A stretch of 26,353 nt of DNA from a virus, in IMG/VR virus record IMGVR_UViG_3300013094_000235, positions 1 through 26,353 of that record; one strand, 5' to 3'. Position 1 is the first letter of the stretch, and each line of letters begins with the position of its first letter. This document shows positions 16,801 to 23,059 of this stretch, piece after piece. Below the pieces are notes generated by a model that searched no databases, was not told the DNA's origin, and saw only the letters and a program-made list of their open reading frames with translations. The translations under genes and the position numbers were made by a program.

Positions 16801-17050
16801 CAGCCTGATCGTAACCGAATGCCGATTCCGCAAGAGCAGGGATACCTTCAACAACTGTACCCTTTAACCCTTCCCACGCACGATGCGCACCGCCTTTAAG
16901 CAATTCCCCTGACGGTAAATCCCTAGGGTCTAAAAGCGGACCTTGAGCGGGTGCATCCCGCATCGCTTCTGCTTGCCGCATAATTTCGTCATGGGGCATA
17001 TTGTCTGGAAATTGCACATCTCCGACGCCGGGAATAGTTACACGTGGCAT
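10832..17050 (-). CDS. Giant polyvalent virion/ejection protein with HEXXH peptidase motif
   Basis: At 2072 residues this is the largest gene. The N-terminus (TIPGVGDVQFPDNMPHDEIM) is followed by Gly/Ala-rich hydrophobic segments at about 110-350 (for example LPDVAGFIGTAGVGEIVG). A Gln/Pro/Ala-rich, probably disordered stretch covers about 360-920. A zinc metallopeptidase motif HEALH lies at 987-991 with the likely third ligand E1036 or E1040 (EEAIAEAFAHY). A long helical region ends in membrane-like stretches near 1540-1560 and 1797-1827, followed by a run of six Asp. Such layouts match the polyvalent proteins described by Iyer, Aravind and colleagues, which are packed in phage heads and delivered into the host. 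No lytic transglycosylase motif was seen. AAGGA precedes ATG 17050. It is the last gene of the leftward operon. Confidence 0.85.
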   Translation of the reverse strand: MPRVTIPGVGDVQFPDNMPHDEIMRQAEAMRDAPAQGPLLDPRDLPSGELLKGGAHRAWEGLKGTVVEGIPALAESAFGYDQAARKNLEAYQARMARAEEESPTAYRSLKDISGPSGSTTGFLAESLGELLPDVAGFIGTAGVGEIVGKKGTEYAVKKGVEKAVEKYALKKGLSEEAASALQNRVLQQAGKKGADIGGKAGLWGASLATNVPDTFNQIYQDTGDLRPGIALTIGPIVAALDTYLPGKVLSQLGSTGKQALAAQLLEKSKVVPTTWKKAFIGETLKTITGEGLTEGAQQALQNYASILAGKKDDFFSQQNVDDIIMSALKGAIGGGVIGAPGAALEAGRIKSARQAEIDRRAALEQQGQQITEQAAAQQAALGYTPEQLAALGYTPQQPAPTAGGALVPAGGTGLARGETPINFMGRENVPAAQQGQIGVAPTSVPTTAQALDINRETGTARVNANVPGALPGQQGLLNIYGNEPVSGEELASRMGAERLSKQAGYAKLPGAITPAGTRDELMRERSHWIRVLDTPQLAAAHDLAIEHIASITQHLKQMGEAPKAEGQNVLQFTPEAPQGTQFKGEPFNPESQFGQQMQSVQRQREYDAALEQAEQQKRAQLDRGLEQQFADEAAGKFPVTFPEAKPGQAAEPQQLELFGQRGRPSRAEGIRQGQPVIGGLPVEQPAVSTVLDADTLQRTGLKPQAGIYKQLLNKDMANPDHQVAIGQAFASARANPNLSPNVKQAIERLSNQAQTALATQQEMFGPKGGVLKGATLGTSKQRTVSPTDRTGAQVPVEPERVAPAQGVTTPQAEGLGAAPVSAPVSRGRKAAQPSPLKGEKRESRKQTKPAKTPVQAAIAEESEEPTSTESVEQLKERFFALTDKLHRETDPDERDAIKDELTDLREQIAAAEPKAQKGETGEAYKGDVAQLAKDLRAALHKMGLGGIGVRLEKALTDKNGNTIQGQYAAKLIQIALNAKDVFNTLNHEALHAMKEMGFFSPEDWKTLSNMAESKWLKQYDIAAKYPNLTREEQIEEAIAEAFAHYQQQEPKTQSIISRVINALRKLGNFLTGYDTRSAEDIFGQAASGELAKARAEAITNFDSGVEDALSNPVPKYQVAGASQAIKGMDGLINSFKFVGKDQKYALSEGVHRTKGMVSSGILGLQNLNVLIDNAKKLFPNAARIGQLMNERSGYEGKLHEGAEGVRQIIRKALNAHPEQVEAINRIINDSTVDEVDPTKSRADYKGQTTKDGRSKEEVWNELRERYNKLKPAWQKAYVSMRKAYEQMFTEIEDAIKTRIDATPISKETKEKIKTDILERLSKAGKIDPYFALGRDGDLWLASNFKDENGQAHFTVEAFTSPLERTERRNAILKMDPNARSDEYSQVKDIDYRNAPPNSFVNSALNIMEANGVPQDAIDEMMRLFVTTLPETALAKSMQRRSGREGYTEDAIKTFEKKMRTMAHQITNMRYNPQFDNVITAMRQHTNMVGKGMAKGSVDAFGRAVKETVPARDNADEHKYLDEFEKRVDYIKNPTRNNFGEFAQSMAFIYTMGANFSSALMQVANVPMIVAPYLSGKYAKGNVSKALSDALKAVTGSGRTAYTPVLGSDELVTRKAMQSIGNYAPNSAFAKKHDIFLRELKNNGQLNRSQINETLQGDINGTKIQKVNAMAGWMLHHTERVNREVTMLAAYNLEMERLAKPNKADIEAIEDIKQERGGITDEEAKKIYATRNAITTNEITNGNLLAGASPRFAHSTIGKMAFMYKKFALTVYSLLIKAAKDMVAGETPEIRRAAMRQLAGTMGMTALFAGAQGLPFIGALSMLWDLFKDDDDDDLKTTMRKHFGELLYKGPLEYMTNLSVASRMGLSDLILRDAPSSSSTSTFAQRFLQSVGGPVFGVEQNLERGFSKIASGHLERGVEDLLPTFAANPLKAYRYATEGTRTLRGDPITGDVSAYNVVGQMLGFAPADYIRQMEINDREKGIDKALSDRQSKLKQRFYMAKREGDTDEMNDIRDRLLQLGQKHPELKINGSTIYDILDKSVKAQDRATKEMIAGVRYNKKRLQAVKADMAEFD

Positions 17051-17059
17051 AGGTAATCC

Positions 17060-20000
17060 TTAATCTTCATCCGCAGATGATAGCGTAGATACAGGGACTT
17101 TTTTAGCACCAAGTATTCGTGCAGCACTAATATCGTTTTGTAGACGTTGTTGAGTAATATTTTTAACTGCGTCCAACCCCCTTTGATGTGATGCAGTATC
17201 GGGAGACGCTTTAAGCGCATCCTGAACATCTTTAGGGAGAGAAGCAAAAAATGCGGGATCTGCTTTAGGATTACTAGCTAGTTCATTGTATTTGTCCATA
17301 CGCTTAAACAAAGACTCTGACCCAATAGATCCCGCAGTCATACCACCAGCACCAGTTTGCCTATTAAGATAATAATGAGCTTGAGCTGCGTATAGAGGCA
17401 TTTTGGCTCTGAGTTCTGCTTGACTAATACCAAGTTTCTGAGCTTCCATTTGGAGTTGCTGACCAGTAAGACCAAGACTCATCAATTGACCCAGTACTTT
17501 ATCTCTACGTGCTTCATCAGCTTGCTGACCAGCAATGTAAGCTTCACCTGCGCCACCAATACCTTCACCAAGCGCAGCGTAACCATAAGGCGATTTGCTA
17601 GCAGCCATTCTTGCGCCACCAGCAATCAATGCGTTACTTATATTCTTCATCGTGTTGTCTTGGTTCATTTGCCCTAACAACATTTTAGAAAAGTTATCTA
17701 CCATGTTGGTGATGTTATTAGTTGACTTGTTAACATCAAACATATCCATATTAGCTACAGCCGGAGCTGCTTGGGTTTTAGGTGCACCTACCCCGGCAGT
17801 TTTACCGCCGTGGATAATAATAGGTTCGTAATTACCGGAACCAGCAACTTTTGCATTAAAAGCTTTTTGCTCAGGTGTAACAGCACCACGTTGGCTTTCG
17901 TCTTCCAATAACGGTGAGCTAGGGGCGGGGGGTAAATTCGGTTTGATTTGAAGATTACCTTGGGCATCTAAAACCATTTCTGGATTAACACGGCGTTGTG
18001 CAGCTGCCCTTTCTTCATCGGTCTGGTTTACAAATACCCCAAGTGGACCCGCAGCAATCCAATCTTTATCAAAACCGGGTCTTGTAGGATCACCACGCTC
18101 CCACTGTTGAAGCGTTTGAGCGTTTTTAATACCTTCATTCCAAGCCGGGGCAACATTCTTGTCCCACCATCTACCAAAAGGAGATGTGCTTGAATTATCA
18201 ACAGTTGTCTGATTCGTGCTGTCTTGCTCGCCATACTTCTGCACCTCACCGCCTTCTTTAAAAGCAATGATCCCGCCACCCGCTGCAGAGGCAATACCTT
18301 GTGGTTGAGCTTGAGTTTGCGGTTGAGCTTGCTGCATAGCAGCAATACCTTGTGGGGCAGGGGCAGACATCGGACCTTGCTGCATAGCTTGAGGCTGCAT
18401 ACCTTGAGACTGGAGCTGTTCCGCCCTAGCGAGAACCTGCTGCATCATCATGTCGATCTGCTTAACTTCTTTCTTATTACCCTTCTCTTCGGCAATATCC
18501 CGTCTGACCTTCAGATCAGCCATGATAGTAGGTAACTCTTGCTGAAGTCTTTGTGCGTCAATGCCCTGTTCTTGCGCTTGCTGTTGTTGCTGACGGGCAT
18601 CAATATCCTGAATAACCGTTGAATTCGGCATAGCGGGAGGAGTGCGGTCTTGCATTTCTGCATTGGCTTTCATCGCTTGGACAAGTTGAGCCGAAGGCTG
18701 CGCAAGCACACCATCTTTAGTGCTTTGATCTGGCACTTTACTAGGATTGTTTAACGCATAACTATTAATCTTATCTGCCACATCAGCAATGCCGCCCGAA
18801 GCCATCTTCTTGGTGCGCTTAAGCTTAGTGATACCACCTTCTTTTTGCCCACTGCTAGTGCCGGGGTTAGTGCCGGTGTTATAAAAATTTATGTTGGGCT
18901 GATTATTACCCGCAGCCATAATACCAAGCCCTGCCATTCCTGCACCACCAAGTACGTTAGCGGCGCTAGGAGCAGCTTGTTGTAGAGTAGACGTTGTATC
19001 GGCAATAGGAAGCCCAGTACTTAAACTCTTCAAATTAGATAACTGAGTCCAAGGATACTGCTGACCCGTTGCATAGTTCTGCATAGCCTGATTAATAATC
19101 GCTTGCTGACCTGCAGTTTGCTGTTGACCCAATTGGTTTTGCTGGTTAATAATTGCTTGCTGCGCAGCCAGATCAGCCGTGCCAATATTAGCCAAATTAG
19201 TGGCTTGATTACCTGCGATGTTATAACCCTGCTGAGCTGCATTAACACCTTGAAGTCCAACTTGCGCACCCTGCATACCTTGAGCTGTACCGGCAAGTTG
19301 GGTATTTACACCTGCTAACCCTGCATTAGCTCCGGCAATACCAAGATTACCTGCTTGTTGTGCACCTGTAAGTGCTTGAGCGTTACCCGCCAATGCAGCC
19401 TGATTAGCCGCATTCATCTGGTTTTGTGCGTTGGTATAAGCTTGGTTGTACGCAGTGCCGATCAATTGGTTATTAGCCAACATCTGGTTTTGTTGATTTA
19501 ATCCTTGAACCAATGCATTACGTGTGCCACCAAAAGCACCAGAAGATGTGGCTTGACCTGCAAGCCCTGCACCCTGAATACCAAATTGTTGGTTGGATAA
19601 CTGCAAAGCAGGATTGAGCGCATTCTGAATATAAGGATTCATGTAAGCGCCAACGGCGTTAGGGTTAGTAGACATCTGCCCTAAACTTGCACCGATATTA
19701 GCGCCTTGTTGCCCGTATACATTAGATAAGCCAGAATTAAATGCACCGGCTTGTGCGCCCATAGCGCCATATTGTCCACCACCTGTAATGCCAAGTTGTT
19801 GCCCTTGAAGCCCAGAAGTTTGTCCCTGAGCGCCATATCCGTAAGCAATCGGTGCAGATGCAAGTGCGCCTTGACCAGCCTGAGTAGCTAGATTAGTAGC
19901 AGTCCCAAATTGTCCGGGTGTTTGGAGATTTGCAGCGGATTGGAACGATTGGTTTTGTAGATTACTAAAAGGAGCGACAGCCGCTTGAGCAGCAGCCATG

Positions 20001-20341
20001 TCCGCTGATGTCATACCCGCACCGTTTAATCCAAACTGAGTGTATGGATTCATTCCGGTAATTTGTGTGGTAGCTGGCGTACCAGTACCGGGGACTAAAT
20101 TCCCATTGGCGTCATATTGAGCAGGGACGGCAGCGACGGGTTGCGACTGAAATACTTGGTTTTGTGCAGCACCAAGCATAGAGTTTACATAAGGAGCCGC
20201 CCAAGGAGATACGCTGCTATAGTAGTTTTGCTGTGATGTTGAACCACCGCCGCTAGATCCTCCGCCTTGAGGCTTGATACTCCCGCTGGGTGAACGTTTA
20301 AATGCCTCTTCAGGCAACATATCAAAATGGTTATATCTCAT
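17060..20341 (-). CDS. Gln/Ala/Gly-rich internal virion-type protein, 1093 aa
   Basis: Residues 20-45 are Gly/Ser-rich, and 95-430 are a low-complexity array of Gln/Ala/Asn/Gly heptad-like units (AGLAGVNTQLAGTAQGMQGA and similar), probably long helices with glycine breaks. A basic patch KLKRTKK at 506-512 lies between KEGG (500-503) and MASGGIA (513-519); a second KEGG occurs near 695. More Gln-rich helices (about 600-690) and a helical C-terminus (QKLGISQAELRAKMPLYAAQ) follow. Size, composition and position before the 2072-residue protein suggest an ejected core or internal virion protein. No enzyme motif is visible. ATG 20341 overlaps the previous stop as ATGA. Confidence 0.75.
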   Translation of the reverse strand: MRYNHFDMLPEEAFKRSPSGSIKPQGGGSSGGGSTSQQNYYSSVSPWAAPYVNSMLGAAQNQVFQSQPVAAVPAQYDANGNLVPGTGTPATTQITGMNPYTQFGLNGAGMTSADMAAAQAAVAPFSNLQNQSFQSAANLQTPGQFGTATNLATQAGQGALASAPIAYGYGAQGQTSGLQGQQLGITGGGQYGAMGAQAGAFNSGLSNVYGQQGANIGASLGQMSTNPNAVGAYMNPYIQNALNPALQLSNQQFGIQGAGLAGQATSSGAFGGTRNALVQGLNQQNQMLANNQLIGTAYNQAYTNAQNQMNAANQAALAGNAQALTGAQQAGNLGIAGANAGLAGVNTQLAGTAQGMQGAQVGLQGVNAAQQGYNIAGNQATNLANIGTADLAAQQAIINQQNQLGQQQTAGQQAIINQAMQNYATGQQYPWTQLSNLKSLSTGLPIADTTSTLQQAAPSAANVLGGAGMAGLGIMAAGNNQPNINFYNTGTNPGTSSGQKEGGITKLKRTKKMASGGIADVADKINSYALNNPSKVPDQSTKDGVLAQPSAQLVQAMKANAEMQDRTPPAMPNSTVIQDIDARQQQQQAQEQGIDAQRLQQELPTIMADLKVRRDIAEEKGNKKEVKQIDMMMQQVLARAEQLQSQGMQPQAMQQGPMSAPAPQGIAAMQQAQPQTQAQPQGIASAAGGGIIAFKEGGEVQKYGEQDSTNQTTVDNSSTSPFGRWWDKNVAPAWNEGIKNAQTLQQWERGDPTRPGFDKDWIAAGPLGVFVNQTDEERAAAQRRVNPEMVLDAQGNLQIKPNLPPAPSSPLLEDESQRGAVTPEQKAFNAKVAGSGNYEPIIIHGGKTAGVGAPKTQAAPAVANMDMFDVNKSTNNITNMVDNFSKMLLGQMNQDNTMKNISNALIAGGARMAASKSPYGYAALGEGIGGAGEAYIAGQQADEARRDKVLGQLMSLGLTGQQLQMEAQKLGISQAELRAKMPLYAAQAHYYLNRQTGAGGMTAGSIGSESLFKRMDKYNELASNPKADPAFFASLPKDVQDALKASPDTASHQRGLDAVKNITQQRLQNDISAARILGAKKVPVSTLSSADED

Positions 20342-20751
20342 AGTGTCACACCCACGATCCTGTACTTATCCTTGAATCCAAAACGCCGCCAGAGCCGACC
20401 TACAGCATCATTGACTGCACCTTCAATACATGTTGCTCCAAAATTCTTTACTATTGCACTCAACTGTTCAAACGTGCCGGGGTTACTAATTAGTTTGCCA
20501 CCTATGTAAGTAATAAATGCTACACGATGGTTAGGACGGTTTGAAAAATTAATTGTTGCTGCACCTCTACATACAGCCTTCTCATCTACTGCGATTACTA
20601 ATAACCACTGCCCCATTGTCACCAAGGTGCGGACTTGATCTAGCGTATAGTCCTGCTCACCTTCTTGCTGTTCAACAGCCGCCTTTAAGTAGCCTTCTAT
20701 ATTAGGCCACACCTGATTAACAAATTCTACAGGTACGTGCTGAACGTTCAT
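20338..20751 (-). CDS. GNAT-like protein, probably virion-associated
   Basis: The 137-residue protein looks like an acetyltransferase (GNAT) fold: strands QWLLVIAVDE and GAATINFSN, strand HRVAFITYIGG, and the typical C-terminal segment AVGRLWRRFGFKDKYRIV, which resembles the RLYxxxGF motif. The acetyl-CoA loop (Q/RxxGxG/A) is not present after the fourth strand, where GGKLISNPGTF stands instead, so catalysis is doubtful and a structural role is likely. It sits between two virion-type genes and overlaps both by 4 nt. Proteins of this kind are found among the internal virion genes of other podoviruses, as far as I recall. Confidence 0.65.
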   Translation of the reverse strand: MNVQHVPVEFVNQVWPNIEGYLKAAVEQQEGEQDYTLDQVRTLVTMGQWLLVIAVDEKAVCRGAATINFSNRPNHRVAFITYIGGKLISNPGTFEQLSAIVKNFGATCIEGAVNDAVGRLWRRFGFKDKYRIVGVTL

Positions 20752-21794
20752 GCGGGTAAGAACTTATCTGCTTTAATCTGTTTACCTTGTTTCTTTTTAC
20801 CCGTACGAGCCATTCGTACGTTGTCCATCATTTTGTATAAGTGCTTAGCTCCAGCATTAGTAGAACCGTTACCAAGATGCGACACAACATCAGCAGGAAC
20901 CACAAACTCACCTTCAGCCAAACGAGCTGGTTGCTTGTGTGCAATCGTTGCCGGAATCTCATCAGACATTCCATCGCCCGGGCCTTTAAGTAATCTACCA
21001 CCATCGGAATAAGATCCTAAGTTGTATTCGGCTTTACCGCCATGGGCCATGCCACCGTGAGCTAATTGTGCGATACCGCCTTCTTTAGCTTGGAAGTAAC
21101 CACGATAACTTGGACTCATACCGGCACTTGCTATACCACCTGCGGGTTGCACCGGATTAAACGCAGGGATAAGATTTGAACTCTTATTACCGAATGCTGA
21201 GTAACCTAACGCACCAATAGCACCAAGACCCAATAAAGTTTTACCGGGATTGGCTTGCATATAAGCCAAAGGATCTTTAAAGAAAGATGGGTTATTGCTT
21301 GTGATCTTCCCCGAAGGTGCTACACCTGCATTACTGGTAGGTGTACCTGTTTGCGTATTTGTTTGTGCAGGGGGATTCGGAGTTACAACATTACCGTTTG
21401 GATCAACAAGTTGCCCTGAGTTGTTATAGTTTACAGCCTGCCCTGCGCTGCTAACTTGCTGCCCGTTAATATCAGAATAACCTGTGGGGCTACCAGAATC
21501 GGGGTATACACCACCCGAATAACCTGTGGCGCTTGTCGCATCAGCAACAGCAGGGGCAAGATTAGCGGCCTGTCCAAGTGCAGGATTCATCGCACCAGCA
21601 ATACCACCGCCAATAGCGCCGAGGCCCCCGCCCATTAACGCACCATTCAGTATGTTCTTACCCTGTATACCAGCTAATACCGCACCGGTTCCGGCTCCAA
21701 CAAGACCACTACCAATAGCACCTGCTGCGGCAGCACCGATTGCATCAGCGCCAAAAAACCCAGCGACAGAAGTTCCAAGAGCGACGAAAGCCAT
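20748..21794 (-). CDS. Glycine-zipper virion protein with conserved C-terminal domain
   Basis: The frame is open from 21827, but ATG 21794 is chosen because AAGGA lies 6 nt before it and the previous gene stops one base upstream. The 348-residue product begins with a Gly/Ala membrane-like segment (residues 8-68, GALMGGGLGAIGGGIAGAM) of glycine-zipper type, as expected of a protein that inserts into a membrane during DNA ejection. A low-complexity Asn/Pro/Thr linker (90-170) follows. The last 85 residues (DGMSDEIPATIAHKQPARLA, then EGEFVVPADVVSHLGNGST at 294-312) form a block I recall as widespread at the C-terminus of virion proteins in aquatic phages. KEGG occurs at 237-240. Function is inferred. 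Confidence 0.75.
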   Translation of the reverse strand: MAFVALGTSVAGFFGADAIGAAAAGAIGSGLVGAGTGAVLAGIQGKNILNGALMGGGLGAIGGGIAGAMNPALGQAANLAPAVADATSATGYSGGVYPDSGSPTGYSDINGQQVSSAGQAVNYNNSGQLVDPNGNVVTPNPPAQTNTQTGTPTSNAGVAPSGKITSNNPSFFKDPLAYMQANPGKTLLGLGAIGALGYSAFGNKSSNLIPAFNPVQPAGGIASAGMSPSYRGYFQAKEGGIAQLAHGGMAHGGKAEYNLGSYSDGGRLLKGPGDGMSDEIPATIAHKQPARLAEGEFVVPADVVSHLGNGSTNAGAKHLYKMMDNVRMARTGKKKQGKQIKADKFLPA

Positions 21795-21795
21795 A

Positions 21796-22188
21796 TTAAT
21801 TTCCTTCCAATAAAGGATTCTCGACAAACATATGCTCTAACTTCTCCACATCAGTTTCGTCGGTTGCAAAGATATTTTGAAAAACAACGGTCTCAAGAAT
21901 GAGGGCTACTTTCCTACCCGGAGGTGCGACAAACGTTACGGGAGCTACGATCTCTACCGTTGTGCCATCTTCTTTGAGAATATGCATCTTGCCTTTGAGC
22001 ATGACACATAAGTGTTCGGTTTTATGGGGCTTACCTACAATCACAGACCCTGCTGGCATCGTGACTTCCCGAACATACAGTCCGGGACCAAAATAATGTT
22101 TAACTGGACATTCAACCTGCGGCATATCCTGCATTGTCTGCATGAGTGCGCCTACTTTATCTGCGGTCGAATCTGCCAGTTGGTTCAT
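21796..22188 (-). CDS. Cupin-fold protein in structural cassette
   Basis: The 130-residue protein is a single cupin barrel: GLYVREVTMPAGSVIVGKPH, then HKTEHLCVMLKGKMHILKED, then VEIVAPVTFVAPPGRKVALI. H55 and H59 (in PHKTEH) with G66 match cupin motif 1 in loose form (HxxxH rather than HxH), so metal binding is possible but uncertain. Members next to tail genes in other phages are usually taken as virion or assembly proteins. ATG 22188 overlaps the previous stop as ATGA. An enzyme role (isomerase or dioxygenase type) cannot be ruled out. Confidence 0.75.
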   Translation of the reverse strand: MNQLADSTADKVGALMQTMQDMPQVECPVKHYFGPGLYVREVTMPAGSVIVGKPHKTEHLCVMLKGKMHILKEDGTTVEIVAPVTFVAPPGRKVALILETVVFQNIFATDETDVEKLEHMFVENPLLEGN

Positions 22189-22646
22189 AGCATGGCTTTC
22201 ACTTTAAACTGTGGTTGGTCTGATTGACCTGCAGCTACCCCAAATTCTTGAGCGGCTTGTAAGAAAACCGGATCAGCATCTCTAATATAGACAGTATGAA
22301 TGCCAGCTTTACGTAGCAAATTAACAAAATGCTTCACATCTTCTTTGAGCTGCGCTTCGGTATCAAGCGTAAAGAAATGAATTTGGGCAACGCCTTTACC
22401 CATCTCTTTAACTGCCATAATGGAATTCTTATACTGCAGCAGCTGCAGTCCTTCACCAATCTCTTTTTGTACCGCAGCCATACCCTGCTGTAAGGGTATA
22501 CCTCTATTTTGGAAGTAATTGGTTAAAATCCTAATAGCACTTGCGGCTGGTTTATTAGCTGCTGGAGGAGCCGAAGCGATTTGGGCGTTAGCACCACCCA
22601 TAGCGGAGTGCATCAACATCGCCTCACCGATTCCCATGTTAGCCAT
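22185..22646 (-). CDS. Conserved-type virion protein, 153 aa
   Basis: ATG 22646 follows an excellent ribosome site (AAAGGAGG). The N-terminal 40 residues are Ala/Pro/Met-rich and flexible. Residues 80-150 form an alternating strand-helix layout (KGVAQIHFFTLDTEAQ, then KAGIHTVYIRDADPVFLQAA) that could be another degenerate GNAT-like fold, since it has a strand pair, a helix and a late segment QEFGV. It stands between the tail protein genes and the cupin and probably belongs to the virion. I do not recognise a precise family, and no catalytic residues stand out. Confidence 0.6.
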   Translation of the reverse strand: MANMGIGEAMLMHSAMGGANAQIASAPPAANKPAASAIRILTNYFQNRGIPLQQGMAAVQKEIGEGLQLLQYKNSIMAVKEMGKGVAQIHFFTLDTEAQLKEDVKHFVNLLRKAGIHTVYIRDADPVFLQAAQEFGVAAGQSDQPQFKVKAML

Positions 22647-22686
22647 ACACGACCTCCTTTAGCACGTATTCATTAAAGTTTATCAT

Positions 22687-22989
22687 TTACACCGCCGTTC
22701 CACTAGCGTTAACCCACTTTGTACCGCTCCACCAGATCGGATAACCTAGCGTTGTATCAAAATACACCTGCCCAACCTGAAGTAATACCGTGGGTCTATT
22801 TGCTTTAGTGCCGTAATCAGGAAGTGCCGTAGCCTGTGTATAGTTGTTTAACTGGTTGAAATACAACCGCAAGACGTTCAATATCTGGTTGTAAAACGTT
22901 TGGTTATACGCAGCGGGGGCATCAGGTAAGTTAGGCGGTGTCGGTGCAAGAGGCGCACCGTTATAGTTAAGATAATTAGGGAGTGCCAT
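22687..22989 (-). CDS. Small tail-associated protein, 100 aa
   Basis: ATG 22989 is preferred over an in-frame TTG at 22995 because AGGT lies 7 nt before it. The first half is Pro/Asn/Tyr-rich with a helix (YNQTFYNQILNVLRLYFNQL). The end, GQVYFDTTLGYPIWWSGTKW, followed by VNASG, is a motif I associate with small tail fibre or receptor-binding accessory proteins. It lies directly downstream of the P22 gp10-like tail gene and the 27-residue ORF. Host attachment is the likely theme, but this rests on motif memory and position. Confidence 0.6.
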   Translation of the reverse strand: MALPNYLNYNGAPLAPTPPNLPDAPAAYNQTFYNQILNVLRLYFNQLNNYTQATALPDYGTKANRPTVLLQVGQVYFDTTLGYPIWWSGTKWVNASGTAV

Positions 22990-23059
22990 TACCAATACCT
23001 CGCTTCAAGTTCTTTACGGGCTGCGGCTGCTTCTTCATTGGACGTTTACCTTCTGCCAT
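22976..23059 (-). CDS. Very small basic peptide, 27 aa
   Basis: ATG 23059 opens a 27-codon frame, MAEGKRPMKKQPQPVKNLKR then GIGNGTP, stopping at 22976-22978. It starts inside the end of the tail protein gene (14-nt overlap) and ends inside the start of the next gene (14-nt overlap), filling the gap exactly. The peptide is very basic (8 Lys/Arg of 27). No strong ribosome site precedes ATG 23059; an in-frame ATG at 23038 has a better one (AAGG). It could be made by coupled translation, or as a +1 frameshift extension of the tail protein, whose last codons are AGA AGG TAA. Confidence 0.4.
   Translation of the reverse strand: MAEGKRPMKKQPQPVKNLKRGIGNGTP

Noticed and set aside
17060-20341. Tandem DNA repeats in the 1093-residue gene
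   Set aside because: The protein is repetitive in composition (Gln/Ala/Gly) but no exact tandem nucleotide repeat unit was evident by eye, so it is described as low complexity only.
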